NCBI GenBank assembly: GCA_965153355.1
Contig: OZ231126.1
Span: 73,842,001-73,906,000 of the forward strand
DNA: 64,000 bases
Direction: 5' to 3'
Source: Flaccisagitta enflata
Taxonomy: Eukaryota; Chaetognatha; Sagittoidea; Aphragmophora
Shown: positions 10,958-21,794 of the stretch, in pieces
How the letters are laid out: each line of letters begins with the position of its first letter
How positions within the stretch are numbered: position 1 is the stretch's first letter
Position numbers and translations under genes: made by a program
Notes under the pieces: model-generated
What the model saw: the letters and a program-made list of their open reading frames with translations, nothing else
Told to the model about the DNA's origin: nothing
The model's database searches: none

Positions 10958-10978
10958 ATTGTTGTTGTTATTGTTTTG
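10850..10978. repeat. (GTT)n microsatellite
   Basis: About 130 bp of GTT/TTG trinucleotide with short interruptions. It is open in three frames, which explains the long Val/Leu/Cys frames. Confidence 0.9.
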
Positions 10979-10999
10979 TATAAATGGTTTTTGGCCAGT

Positions 11000-11215
11000 G
11001 ACCCTAAAGGGGCCGATGACTTATGCTTTTGCACACGCTCCTTCTTCTTCTCTCAAGTCTCAAATCCTAGCCCTAGGTCTCAAATCTTAGCCCCAACTCT
11101 CAAATCCCTGCTTTGAGGCCAAAATCTAGCCCCAAGGCCCTAACCCAGCTTCAAGACCAAGATCCCAGTGTCACAGGCTAAGTCTCAGCCAAAACGTGGG
11201 TCATCGTATAAGTCC
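11000..11215. repeat. Family D fragment
   Basis: Contains AAAGGGGCCGATGACTTATG and a series of CTCAAATCCTAGCCC-type units like those of the palindromic family D at 19500-19950. Confidence 0.5.
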
Positions 11216-11439
11216 TTTTGGGAATATATGAAATGTTAAGCATCAGCAAAGATGTAAGCATGATAAAGAATACGAGATGAGATCCAGATCAAGTTCAAGT
11301 TCAATACTTTAGATTGGTGCATGTTTTCAAAATAAACAAGGCGAAATACAAGGCTACTCAAGCCGCATGTGGGTGGGCACTGGCAGTGATAAACTAGTTA
11401 TCCAAGGATCGCACATGGTCAGTGGCACCTGATGCTCTG

Positions 11440-11955
11440 CTTGGAGTGATCAGCTGAAAGAGTAAGGTGAGAGCAGGGCAGTGGGGTGGACACCGGGGTA
11501 AATTTCCAGATGTCCTGAGGGGCCAGGTTTGAAGGTATTTAATTACTTGGAGCAGGGGGTTAACGGGGCTAAGTTAAAGCCTGAGAGCTCTTTTTGAACC
11601 TCAGAGGGTTGATTTTAGGCCTGGCAGGGCTAATTTTTGATCTGAGAGGGTTAATTTTTGATCTTAAAGGGCAGATTTGGGGCCTAAGGAGGCTGATTTG
11701 GAGCATAAGAGGGCTGATGCGGGGCCTGACTGAGAGGGCTGATTAAGGGTGTAAGAGGACTGATTTGGGGCCTGAGAGGGCTGATTTGGGGCCTGAGAGG
11801 GCTGATTTGAGGCCTGAGAGAGCTTATTTGAGGCCCAAGAGGGGCCTGAATAGCCTCAGGGAGAGATGGACGCATATACGGACGCACGGATGGATGTCTG
11901 GAAATTCACTCCTGTGTTCTACAGGACATCGGCCCTTTGGTGCCGCTGCCTAAAA
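11440..11955. repeat. Family D copy with ~21-bp tandem core
   Basis: AGAGCAGGGCAGTGGGG opens the copy. About 11570-11850 is an array of GGCCTGAGAGGGCTGATTTGG-type units. The end CTGTGTTCTACAGGACATCGGCCC matches the end of the 17.8-18.2 kb copy. Confidence 0.6.
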
Positions 11956-12169
11956 GGCTATCCAAGCATTTGGGTGGAAGCAGTACTGCAAAAAATGCCT
12001 GCAAATGCCGAAAAAAGCTAAGTGTCACCAACAGAACAACCATTCTATGAACTGACCGACCATCCAACCAACCAACATAGTGGGTTATATTGTTGTCTGC
12101 ACGCAACTAATAAGTTCTTGGACCATACTTTGACGACGTTCAAATCTCACCAAAGATCATACAGTTACA

Positions 12170-12300
12170 ACTAGCTATAACAGACACAAAAGTAATGGAT
12201 ATCCGCCTATAACAGATATGAAATCTTAATCCCTTTTATGTTTAGGTCTTTATTCCTTATATCGGCAAAAACGGAAATCCGCCTATAACAGATGCCCTAT
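12170..12300. repeat. Degenerate pogo-like remnant
   Basis: Repeated GCCTATAACAGAT and GCTATAACAGAC words resemble decayed pogo-type termini. A similar remnant (CCGCTTTAACGG... CCGTTATAAGCGG) is at about 36860-36915. Confidence 0.35.
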
Positions 12301-12462
12301 TGAGTGGTTGTTGTTCTTTGAGTGTCGTCAAAGAGCCAGTTTGTTTTAGTTCTGAAAGCAAAATGTTCCATTCTTATTTTGAAAATGTAACCAAAAGATT
12401 TTTGACAATATCAAAATACATAAAAATTTAACCTTGGGGCCCCATATTGAGCGTTATTTGCG

Positions 12463-12585
12463 ATTTTAAGTCGCTTGCACGCGACTCTACAACCCGCTCT
12501 GTCGGTCCGTCCGTTGGTAACACTTAGCTTTTTTGCGTCGATTCTGAGAACAGAACAAGTAAAATTGATGAATAAAAAAAAAAAC
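12463..12585. mobile_element. Family A fragment adjoining the satellite element
   Basis: Hairpin AGTCGCTTGCACGCGACT, CTCTACAACCCGCTCTGTCGG and GTCC units, truncated after about 70 bp, then sequence that reappears inverted at 14403-14447. Confidence 0.6.
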
Positions 12586-14402
12586 AAGGCCAACACCTTT
12601 AAGTCGCGTGCGGGACAAAGATAACTGAATTGACCTGACTACTTATTGTATCACTTTATAGACTTAGACCAGACTTAGACCAGACTTAGACCAGACTTAA
12701 GCCAGACTTAGACCAGACTTAGACCAGACTTAGACCAGACTTAGACCAGACTTAGACCAGACTTAGACCAGACTTAGACCAGACTTAGACCAGACTTAGA
12801 GCAGACTTAGAGCAGACTTAGAGCAGACTTAGAGCAAACTTAGAGCAGACTTAGACCACACTTAGAGCAGACTTAGAGCAGACTTAGACCAGACTTAGAC
12901 CAGACTTAGACCAGACTTAGACCAGACTTAGACCAGACTCAGACCAGACTTAGACCAGACTTAGACCACACTTAGACCACACTTAGACCACACTTAGAGC
13001 AGACTTAGACCAGACTTAGACCAGACTTAGACCAGACTTAGACCAGGCTTAGACCAGACTTAGACCAGACTTAGACCAGACTTAGACCAGACTTAGACCA
13101 GACTTAAAGCAGACTTAGAGCAGACTTAGACCACACTTAGACCACAGTTAGAGCAGACTTAGAGCAGACTTAGACCAGACTTAGACCAGACTTAGACCAG
13201 ACTTAGACCAGACTTAGACCAGACTTAGACCACACTCAGACCACACTTAGACCACACTTAAACCACACTTAGACCAGACTTAGACCAGACTTAGACCAGA
13301 CTTAGACCACACTTAGACCACACTTAGACCAGACTTAGACCACACTTAGACCAGACTTAGACCAGACTTTGACCAGACTTAGACCAGACTTAGACCAGAC
13401 TTAGACCAGACTTAGACCAGACTTAGACCAGACTTAGACCAGACTTAGACCAGACTTAGACCAGACTTAGACCAGACTTAGACCAGACTTAGACCAGACT
13501 TAGAGCAGACTTAGAGCAGACTTAGAGTAGACTTAGACCAGACTTAGACCAGACTTAGACCAGACTTAGACCAGACTTAGACCAGACTTAGACCACACTT
13601 AAACCACACTTAGATCACACTTAGACCACACTTAGACCACACTTAGAGCAGACTTAGACCAGACTTAGACCAGACGTAGACCAGACTTGGACCAGACTTA
13701 GACCAGACTTAGACCAGACTTAGACCAGACTTAGACCAGACTTAGACCAGACTTAGACCAGACTCAGACCAGACTTAGACCAGACTTAGACCAGACTCAG
13801 ACCAGACTTAGACCAGACTTAGGCCACACTTAGACCACACTTAGACCACACTTAGACCACACTTAGACCAGACTTAGACCAGACTTAGACCAGACTTAGA
13901 CCAAACTTAGACCAGACTTAGACCAGACTTAGACCAGACTTAGACCAAACTTAGACCAGACTTAGACCAGACTTAGACCAGACTTAGACTAGACTTAGAC
14001 CAGACTCAGACCAGACTTAGACCAGACTTAGACCAGACTTAGACCACACTTAGACCACACTTAGACCACACTTAGACCAGACTTAGACCACACTTAGACC
14101 ACACTTAGACCACACTTAGACCACACTTAGACCACACTTAGACCAGACATAGACCAGACTTTGACCAGACTTAGACCAGACTTAGACCAGACTTTGACCA
14201 GACTTAGACCAGACTTAGACCAGACTTAGACCAGACTTAGACCAGACTTAGACCAGACTTAGACCAGACTTAGACCAGACTTAGAGCAGACTGCTAAGTC
14301 TGGCTTAAGTCTGGTCTAAGTCTGGTCTAAGTCTATAAATAAGGAGTCAGGTCAATTCAGTTATCTTTGTCCCGCACGCGACTTAAAGGTGTTGGCCTTG
14401 TT
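12586..14402. mobile_element. Inverted pair of family A ends enclosing a satellite array
   Basis: The left end AACAAGGCCAACACCTTTAA... and the right end are exact-looking inverted copies (AAGTCGCGTGCGGGACAAAG... against ...CTTTGTCCCGCACGCGACTT). The inverted similarity extends outside both ends (GTAAAATTGATGAAT), giving arms of about 120 bp. Everything between is a single 11-bp tandem array. Confidence 0.75.
12657..14335. repeat. 11-bp minisatellite array (CAGACTTAGAC)n, ~150 copies
   Basis: Continuous 11-bp units with blocks of variants: CACACTTAGAC and GCAGACTTAGA types recur in clusters, indicating local unit amplification. At 14290-14335 the last few units are in the opposite orientation (CTAAGTCTGGTCTAAGTCTGG). 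There are no spacers, so it is not a CRISPR-like array. Stop codons in all frames make it non-coding. Confidence 0.97.
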
Positions 14403-14403
14403 T

Positions 14404-14634
14404 TTTTTTATTCATCAATTTTACTTATTCTGATCTCAGAACCTTGAATGTTTATTCATCTAACTGATTTTTTTGCTCTCCCTTGACATTTTTCTTACTA
14501 TTTCATTTAATATTGCATTGTATTGTATAGTGAAAATTACAAAATTGGTTACATTTATCGGGAAAACCAAATACGCAAGAATTTTTTAATCCTATTACCT
14601 TATACAATATCTAAAGCCTGATAATGTGTATGAG
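14404..14634. other. Non-coding, no feature recognised beyond inverted flank
   Basis: The first 45 bp are the inverted counterpart of 12540-12585; the remainder is AT-rich and featureless. Confidence 0.4.
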
Positions 14635-15010
14635 TGGAAGCGGAAGCTTTCAGCGCTTTCGCTTCCGCTTCTGCTTCCACTGTATCTGCTTCCGCTTCCG
14701 CTTCCGCTTCCATTGAAATTCTAATATCCGCTTCCGCTTCCACCTAATTTTTAGTCGCGGACACGCGACTCTACACCTTGCCGTGTCGGTCGGTAGGTCG
14801 GTAGGTCCGTCCGTCGGTCCGTCCGTCCGTCACATTTTTGAATTCCGAGCGGTTTTTGCTTTACTGCTCCTGCCCAACCGTCCGCGACTGGATTGCCGTG
14901 TATCCGGCCTTGTTGAAAACCGCTTCCGCTTCCGCTTCCACTGAGATTCTAAAAACCGCTTTCGCTTCCAGTGAGAAAGTGCCGCTTCCACCCGCTTCCG
15001 CTTCCACTTC
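14635..15010. repeat. (CGCTTC)n minisatellite split by an inserted element
   Basis: GCTTCCGCTTCC-type hexamers occupy 14638-14750 and 14918-15010, with a family A variant between them. Confidence 0.8.
14750..14917. mobile_element. Family A variant inserted in the GCTTCC repeat
   Basis: Hairpin AGTCGCGGACACGCGACT, CTCTACACC, GTCC units, then CCTGCCCAACCGTCCGCGACTGG and GCCGTGTATCCGGCCTTGTT. The uninterrupted repeat on both sides defines both ends precisely. A close relative is at 58240-58407. Confidence 0.75.
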
Positions 15011-15066
15011 CACATCACTAGTTTCAAGGCTTGAATTAAAACTGGTGGGTTTCAAGGCTTGAAAAA

Positions 15067-15109
15067 GCTTCAAAATTACAGTCCCCAACTGGGGACTGTA
15101 ATTTTTGAA
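15067..15109. repeat. Near-perfect 43-bp hairpin
   Basis: CAAAATTACAGTCCCC and its complement flank a two-base loop; the arms extend to CTTCAAAA/TTTTTGAAG. Directly followed by a family A-like hairpin (TCGTCGCGTAAACGCAAC). Confidence 0.8.
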
Positions 15110-15469
15110 GCTTTCTCGTCGCGTAAACGCAACTCGATGAGATACACGACAAGACAGTAATTTTAAGAATTGAAAAAGAAAAAAAAATATTCAGTATTGT
15201 TTTAATGATGACAAAACTTGATAATGATAACAATAGTGGATGATGATGATGACAACAATGAATGATTATGATAACAAAAATCAAAGAAAGAAAAAAATAT
15301 TCAAAACATTTTTTTTTAAACATTTTCAAAGAAAAAAAAAATTTCAAAAAAATTTTAAAAAAAATTTTAAAAAAAATTTTCAAAAAAAATTTTCAAAAAA
15401 ATTTTCAAAAAATTTTTAAAGAAAATTTTTAAAAAAATTTTTCAAAATTTTTTTTTTTTTAAAATATAG

Positions 15470-15866
15470 TAATTGAAGATGATAACAGTAGTCGAGGATG
15501 ATGACAGTAGATGAAGATGATGACAGTAGATGAAGATGATGACAGTAGATGAAGATGATGACAGTAGTTGAAGATGATGACAGTAGTTGAAGATGATGAC
15601 AGTAGTTCAAGATGATAACAGTAGTTCAAGATGATAACAGTAGTTTAAGATGATGACAGTAGTTCAAGATAATGACAGTAGTTGAAGATGATGACAGTAG
15701 TTGAAGATGATGACAGTAGTTGAAGATGGTGACAGTAGTTGAAGATGATGACAGTAGTTGAAGATGATGACAGTAGTTGAAGATGATGACAGTAGTTGAA
15801 GATGATGACAGTAGTTGAAGATGATCACAGTAGTTGAAGATGATGACAGTAGTTGAAGATGAATCT
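15470..15866. repeat. 19-bp minisatellite (AGTTGAAGATGATGACAGT)n
   Basis: About 20 units of 19 bp. Because 19 is not a multiple of three, the antisense reading frames show a 19-residue period, an artefact and not a protein. It is preceded by an A/T homopolymer-rich block at 15300-15465. Confidence 0.95.
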
Positions 15867-15944
15867 TGAAATCCATGATGGCAAACCTAAAGAAAAATCA
15901 GAATATAATAAATGAGCAAGTAAAAGAACTCCAATCCTCTATAT

Positions 15945-16620
15945 AAATCTAAGTCCTAGTAACATATTACTACATTAATAAGCTAATATCTTATAAACCA
16001 GACTTCAGATTTAATTCGAATTTTGCAGGGGCAGTTCAATTAATATCCTTTACTTGTATACCAAATTAAAAAAAAATTCACATAACTTTGCTACCCTTTG
16101 CCTATGTAAACTGCCTAAGTCATAGTAACATATTACTACATAAATAAGCTAATATCTCATAAACCAGAATTCAGATTTAATTCGAATTTTGCAGGGGTTA
16201 GTTATTTACTACCCTCTACTTGTGTACCAAATTAGAAAAAAATTCACATACCTTTACTACCCTTTGCCTATGTAAATTGCCTCAGTCCTAGCAACATACT
16301 ACTACATAAATAAGCTAATATCTCAGGAACCAGACCTCAGATTTAATTCGAATTTTGCAGGGGTTGTTTATTTACTACCCTCTGCTTGTATACCAAATTA
16401 AAAAAAAATTCATAAACCTTTACTACCCTCTACCTATGTAAACCAGCTAAATATTACTACAAAAGTAATAGGGTAGTAAAAGTTAATGAATTTTTCTGAA
16501 AATTGGTACACAAGCTCCCATTGACATAAAAATAACACTGGTAAAGTTTCATGAACTTCTGAGGTCTGGTTCAAAAGATATGAGAAGGTTTTAAACGAAC
16601 ATCAACAACAACAGACAACG
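15945..16620. repeat. ~168-bp tandem repeat, three direct units and an inverted partial unit
   Basis: AGTCCTAGTAACATATTACT at about 15950 recurs at about 16118 and 16285 with the intervening sequence (TTTAATTCGAATTTTGCAGG, GTATACCAAATT, CTACCCTTTGCC). At 16465-16590 a unit in inverse orientation is recognisable (GGTAGTAAAAGTTAATGAAT, CTGAGGTCTGGTTC). Confidence 0.7.
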
Positions 16621-17740
16621 CATCACTGCTAGCCAGGAGTAGTCAAAAATCAAAATGGTATTTTTGACCATCTTTTTCGTTGCGATACACTCATATGCAT
16701 CTAGTAAGGTGATATCAAGCGATTTTTTCTCAAACGGATGTCAGTAAAAATGGTCAATTGCGCTTAATTTAACGTTAATTGGCCATTTTATTTTTGTTTT
16801 CACTCAAATTGTCATTTTCATCCCTTAGAAATGCAAAATTTGGATTGAAACTCAAACTGTTGCTTCCAAACAACATTTACTATCATCACCTAAAATGTTG
16901 TGAAATTTTAAAGTCTCTAAGATGCATTTGCTTATGCAAATAAGTCGCTCAGACTAATATGCATACTAAAAGACAACCTTTAAACGGCATTCTGCAGTGA
17001 GCTGCAAGGAGAAAATCGATAAGGTGAACGGCATTCAATCACGTGTACGATTCTATTTCTTAGATAAAATTTACAGAAATTTACCGAATTATTTAGATTT
17101 TGATTGACAAAAAAATGATGAAGTCGAATCAATCCCATTACCGGTGGCTATCACTGCTACTTTATAGTCACCGACGAAAACTGTTCGTCGGGGACAATTA
17201 GAACTGGTGGGTTTCAAGGCTTGAATTAAAGCTGGTTGGTTTCAAGGCTTGAATAAAAACTAGTGGGTTTCAAGGCTTGAATTAAAAGTGGTTGAGTCAC
17301 GTCGATGAAACTATTTATGTCCCGCACGCGACTAATACTTAAAGTTAGAGGTGTTGTTGTTTTTCGCCTAAATATCGGCGACCAGCCGCGACCAAATATG
17401 TAATATTACATTTGAAGCATTATGTGAGGTGAAAAACTCAAGTCAATCAAAACAATGTCGAATATTCTAATTATATCTTCCATGATAAGAAACGACTCCT
17501 AGCGTGATACCTCCAATTCCATCATTTTCCTCTGCGAAATTCAAAAATTATGTCAAGTTCAATTATTTTATTGTTTTTTATCGAAGTTCTTGCGTTCGTC
17601 TCTGGTTTGAGCAAAATCAATTGTCAGATGTGGGCCTGGAAGCATCAGAGTGGAAAACCCTTTCAAACGAATGACTCTCTGACAAATAAGGTTAGACAAA
17701 GAGGAAAGGAACACGATTAGATAGTAAAACAGGTCGCCCA
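16621..17740. other. Non-coding; 27-bp repeats and a hairpin
   Basis: Three to four copies of GGTTTCAAGGCTTGAATTAA lie at about 17208-17290, also present at 15040-15060. A small hairpin CCGACGAAAACTGTTCGTCGG is at about 17168. CCGCACGCGACTAATACTT near 17322 is a family A type end, so 15110-17350 may be one large composite hairpin-ended element. Confidence 0.45.
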
Positions 17741-17744
17741 AGGG

Positions 17745-18226
17745 CAATATGTGTTCAGCGATACCTGTTGCCCTGCTATGCATAATTGTGAATTGGAGTG
17801 AGGGGAAGCAGGGCAGTGGCCCCAAAGGGGACGAAGTCCTGCAGAACACAGGGGACTTTCGTTTGTTCATCTGTCTCCCCGTCTGTCCCCCCCCCCAGGC
17901 CCTCTCAGGCCTAAATTCTGTCCTCTAAGGGTTAAAATCTACCCTCTCAGGCCTGAAATCTGCCCTCTCATGCCTTGAATCTGAGAGGGCAGAATTAAGG
18001 CCAGAGAGGGCAGATTTTAGGCCAGAGAGGGCAGATTCAAGGCCTGAGAAGGCAGATTCAAGGCCTGAGAGGGCAGATTTCAGGTCTGAGAGGGTAGATT
18101 TAAGCCCTGAGAGGGCAGATTTCAGGCCTGAGAGGGCCATGGGGGGAAGCACCAATGGATGAACGAACAAATTAAATTCACCCTGTGTTCTACAGGACTT
18201 CGTCCCCTTCGGGGCCGCTGCCCAAA
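17745..18226. mobile_element. Palindromic family D element with 21-bp core repeats
   Basis: GGCCCCAAAGGGGACGAAGT with CCTGCAGAACACAGGG at about 17817 is answered in inverse at 18183-18222. Between them are about 13 units of the GGCCTGAGAGGGCAGATTT type, the left group inverted relative to the right, so the element folds back on itself. CCCTGCT...AGCAGGGCAG forms an outer stem. Confidence 0.7.
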
Positions 18227-18300
18227 AAACGTACCATGCTCATTTTAAGCTCATTTTGAGATCACTTTAAGATCACTTAAATTGAATCATAATCCTACAG

Positions 18301-18438
18301 ACATGGTGGGAATTCGATTGGGGTGATTTATGCATGGTAATGCGCGTCAAAAACGTGACGGACAGCGCTGGTGTCAAATGGAATGTTTACGTCAGTGCTT
18401 TTTCCATGCTTCAAAAGTGGCATGGCTCAGAGTACAAG
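18301..18438 (+). CDS. Exon a of a 212-residue cysteine-containing acidic-tailed protein
   Basis: Four segments (18301-18438, 21614-21794, 22031-22163, 30135-30321) have good acceptors and donors, and their phases (0, 1, 2) join into a 213-codon frame ending in TAA. This one encodes TWWEFDWGDLCMVMRVKNVT... and runs from an acceptor (CCTACAG) to AAG|GTAATG, phase 0. The joined protein has eight cysteines including CDTDYCNE, which looks like the closing C-x-x-D-x-C-N motif of Ly6/uPAR three-finger domains, followed by a strongly acidic tail. No signal peptide is in the visible part; the start exon is probably upstream and was not found. Assembly by splice logic is convincing; the Ly6-like assignment is weak, and I do not otherwise recognise the protein. 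Confidence 0.65.
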
Positions 18439-18501
18439 GTAATGATTAATAGTTTCAAAACGTGTAAATATCAACTCGGTCCCTGTACAATGCAATTATG
18501 T

Positions 18502-18503
18502 GT

Positions 18504-18558
<55 letters not shown>

Positions 18559-18560
18559 TG
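18502..18560. repeat. (GT)n microsatellite
   Basis: About 60 bp of TG dinucleotide inside the first intron of the four-exon gene. Confidence 0.95.
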
Positions 18561-18700
18561 TATGTTTTATTTTGGTACTCTCGGCAAAATTGTATCTATC
18601 AAATACAGTAGACGTTGTCTAGAAACGGAAATACGGAGGAATTCATATTTGAAAGGCTAATAAACATAAGAATTGAGATTTGAAATATAAACAAATAATA

Positions 18701-19472
18701 CAGGGTGTCCCAGGTGAGTTGTAACATAAAGAATCGAGATATCTTTGCTTCTAAGGTACCAAATCAATTTCCGAAAAAAGATCTAAAAAGATCTTGGTCT
18801 GCACTGTTTGCATGCGAAATTTCATGACAATCAGAGTATTTGTCTAGGGACCACATTTCTCTGAAATACACAAGTGATTTCTGACCATGTTTTTTCTTGG
18901 TTTTTTACTTTTTGCTGTACATGGAAGTAGCTGTCATCAACTGCTTGGCATTTTTCAACCAATTGAGCTAAAACCTTGCGATTGGTCTCAAATGGCAGAT
19001 GTTATAGATTTTAGATTACCAAAAAATTTTTATGATTTTTTAAAATTTTGTGAAATTTTCATTAATTTTTTTCAAATTTCCCCTTTTGATTTTGACAATC
19101 TTTGACCAAAATCATCAATAAAGTTATTAATTGTCAAAATTTTCTAAAATTTCAAAGCAGATGTACAATCTATGTATAAACATCTTTCATTTGAGACCAA
19201 TCCCAGATTTTTAGATCAATTTGTCAAAGAATGGTAGACGGTTAAAGCCAGCTACTTCCAAATACAGCTATAAAAAAGATAATTTTCCATTAAATGTTAC
19301 CACTCATTTGATATTTTTCTGACCAGCAACTATCCAAAAATCAAAGTTGAAGTTTGATATGACAAAAAGTGCAAACTTAGATCTCCATAGATCTATTTTC
19401 AAAAAAATTTTTGAGGGCTTAAAAGCAGAGATATGTCGATTTTTTATGTTACAACTGACTTGGGACACCCTG
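18701..19472. mobile_element. MITE with CAGGGTGTCCCA termini, TA target site
   Basis: CAGGGTGTCCCAGGTGAGTT at left and the complement of the right end CAGGGTGTCCCAAGTCAGTT, followed by GTAACATAAA on both; TA on each side. 772 bp, no transposase. These termini are common among Tc1/mariner-like non-autonomous elements of invertebrates. Confidence 0.85.
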
Positions 19473-19489
19473 TAGCAAAAGCGTTAGGT

Positions 19490-19950
19490 GGTCAGCGGTA
19501 TCTGTGCCCTGCTTAGGTAGATTGTAGTTGAGGGTGGGAGCAGGGCAGCGGCCCCAAAGGGGTCGATGATCTATACTTTCACACAGGGGAATTTTGTCCT
19601 TCTCCTTCTCCTCCTCCACCCCCCCTCCCTCAACTTCCAGGCCCATATCTCAGCCTCAAGGCCCATATCCCAGCCTCTAGGCCCCAAATCCCAGTCTTGA
19701 GGCCCAAATCCTTCAAGGTTAGGATTTGGGCAGTGAAGATGAAATTTTGGCCTCAAGATGGGATTTTGGCCCGGAGGTTGGGATATGGGCCTCAAGACTG
19801 GAATTTGGGCCTTAACGCTGGGATATCAGCCTCCAGGCTGAGATTTGGGCCTGGAAGTTGGGAGGGGGGGGCGAAGGAAGAGAAGGAGAAAGAGAAAATT
19901 CCCGTGTGAAAGTATAGGTCATCGACCCCTGCGGGGCTGCTGCCTAACAA
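19490..19950. mobile_element. Palindromic family D element
   Basis: GGCCCCAAAGGGGTCGATGA / CTATACTTTCACACAGGGGAA near 19550-19592 is answered inverted at 19890-19940. The core is tandem GGCCTCAAGACTGGGATATG-type units, in opposite orientations on the two sides of about 19725. Confidence 0.7.
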
Positions 19951-20224
19951 GGACGCTTTGTTGTTTAAAGGTGTTGGTTGCCATGGAAACACAATTTCAT
20001 GTATTCTGTATTTTGAGAAGCTTTTTAATAAACCATTGCTTAAAATCAGATTTGTTACAACTTTCCTACAGTATGTACTATGTTATACAAGAATATTTCC
20101 TATTTAACTGTTGCAAGGGAGCGTAACTATAAGTAACAGCCCCGTGAGGCTCTCTAGCAAATACTAAACAAGCGACATTCTTACAGAACATATTGTGGGA
20201 AAGTTGTTGCAAATTTGATTTAAT

Positions 20225-20483
20225 TTGGAAAAAAGTCGAAGAGACGAAGTCCCTTCGGTCTTTTTGAGTCCTGCAGAGTTTTTTGGATTTCCCTTTTTCT
20301 CATGAAGCGATTGTGGAAGTTGGTCAGTTTTGGGGGCCAAATGGGACTAAGCATGAAATTAATGGCTAAGAAAGAGCTAATTCTCCTCTTTTAGATGACG
20401 CCAAGCAGAATTCTGTGCGATAATTAGTTTTGGAGCTATGATTTTTTGAATCTTTTTCTATTTTTTTGCATTTTTCGCATTTT

Positions 20484-20514
<31 letters not shown>

Positions 20515-20545
20515 TTCTCTCTCTCTGTCTCACAGCAGAGAGTAC
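20225..20545. mobile_element. Hairpin-ended family C, truncated copy
   Basis: Starts with GGAAAAAAGTCGAAGAGACG hairpin and CCTTCGGTCTTTTTGA, shares CGCCAAGCAGAATTCTGTGCG and GAGCTATGATTTTTTGAA with the other copies, then ends in a CT microsatellite (20484-20526). Confidence 0.65.
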
Positions 20546-20605
20546 AGACAGTCCGGCAGAAATGCAGACCAACAAACAGACAGATGGAGAGAAACACAGA
20601 CAAAC

Positions 20606-20790
20606 ACACACTAAGGGGGCGTTTCTAGTCAAATACGATCGCATTGTGAAAGGGCCACTTAGTCACTCACTTCGCTCGTTTGCTCGCACCGCTCACTTGC
20701 TACACAGCACTCTGCTTCATTACGCTCGCTTCGCTACCCTCGCTCCATTCACAGGCTCTTTCACTTTGCTCGTGGGACAGTAAAATTCAT
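20606..20790. repeat. GGCGTTTCTAGTC repeat (first copy)
   Basis: ACTAAGGGGGCGTTTCTAGTC opens a 185-bp segment of CTCGCTTCGCTC-like units and closes with CTCGTGGGACAGTAAAATTCAT. A second copy at 30315-30490 supplies the stop codon of the four-exon gene. Confidence 0.7.
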
Positions 20791-21310
20791 TTGGAAAAAA
20801 GTCAAAGAATACCTTCGGCTTTTTGAGACCTGCAGAGAATTCAGTTTTCTATTTTTCCGGAGAGGCGTTTGAGAAAGTTGCTGCATTTTGAAGGCAGAAA
20901 TAGACTAAGCATGAAATTAACAGCTAAAAAAGATCTAGTTTTTTTCTTTCAGATGGCACCAAGCAGAATTCTGTGCGATCAATAGTTTTCAGGTTATGAT
21001 TTTTTTTTCATTTTTTGCATTTTTTCAAAAATTGAGTTATTGAGTTAGATAAAGTGTTTTTTGAATTTTGAAAAGTCCCAGGTGTGCATGCTGGCAACAA
21101 AATGAATGTCTGACTCTCTCTCACTGTCTGTCTCTCTCTGTCGGTCTGTCTCTATCTGTCTGTCTTTCTTTCTGTCTGTGTGTCTGCCTGTCTCTCTCTC
21201 TCTCTCCCTTTCTCTCTCTCTCTCTCTCTCTCTCTGTTTCTCTTTCTTTGTTTCTCTCTCACAAGCATTTACAACTTTCTTCCTACGGCGATTAGCCGCC
21301 TTTATTGGTA
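20790..21310. mobile_element. Family C copy with CT-rich core
   Basis: Degenerate hairpin start GGAAAAAAGTCAAAGAATACC, shared interior ACCAAGCAGAATTCTGTGCG, a CTCTCTGTCT block (21110-21260), and the family end CTTCCTACGGCGATTAGCCG, CCTTTATTGGTA. Confidence 0.7.
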
Positions 21311-21613
21311 TAATGATATCAAGTACAGCAACTAAAGTAGACCTGTGAGAGTCCTTAATAGATAGATGCTATCAGTGCAAAAACATTAAACAATGTTCCC
21401 TCGAAAAAATGTATCAAAATATAGATACTTCAGTGGGAATACATGGAAACATGTTTTCATAGCGACCAACACATATGGGCAATAAAGCATCCTTTTATTA
21501 CTGTATATTACAAATAACAAACTTCTTAGTTTATTTGTCTTCCTATTATGAATTCCCCGTATTTCCAAGTCTAGACGACATCTACTGTATTTCCCATTTT
21601 TATTTCTTCACAG

Positions 21614-21794
21614 AAATATATTCCTAACCAAAACTGCGAAAGACTATTTGCAGCAAAGCCCATGACTTTTCTGCCCGATTGTCAATACGAGGATGATGTT
21701 CAGGATTTATCATCGCATGTGTCAAGAATTCCAAATATCGGTCATTTGTTTCCACAAGGAACGTGTAACAAGGAAGATGGATTCATCGAATACA
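21614..21794 (+). CDS. Exon b of the 212-residue protein
   Basis: Acceptor TTTATTTCTTCACAG, first codons KYIPNQNCERLFAA; ends ...GFIEY plus one base at the donor A|GTGAGA (phase 1). Cysteines occur in NQNCE, LPDCQY and GTCNK. The frame stays open past the donor for 43 codons; the choice rests on the strong GTGAGA and on the phase of the next exon. Confidence 0.65.

Larger units (their letters stand above)
18606..21587. mobile_element. Fold-back TIR element interrupted by several later insertions
   Basis: Left end CAGTAGACGTTGTCTAGAAA and the complement of the right end CAGTAGATGTCGTCTAGACT, both bordered by TA. After 18700 the left arm is interrupted and resumes at about 19953-20110 (GACGCTTTGTTG, GGTGTTGGTTGCCATGGAAAC), which pairs with 21430-21500. 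Removing the insertions would leave a short palindromic Tc1/mariner-type MITE. Confidence 0.75.

Noticed and set aside
12657-14335. Regular array that could look like CRISPR repeats
   Set aside because: The units are 11 bp and contiguous with no spacers, and the genome is eukaryotic; it is a minisatellite.
15416-15876. Antisense frames with a 19-residue repeat
   Set aside because: The period follows directly from a 19-bp DNA repeat; all frames show it and there are no splice or start signals.
18887-19105. Open frame MFFLGFLLFAVHG with a signal-peptide-like start
   Set aside because: It lies inside the CAGGGTGTCCCA MITE, uses AT-rich sequence and shows no family resemblance.
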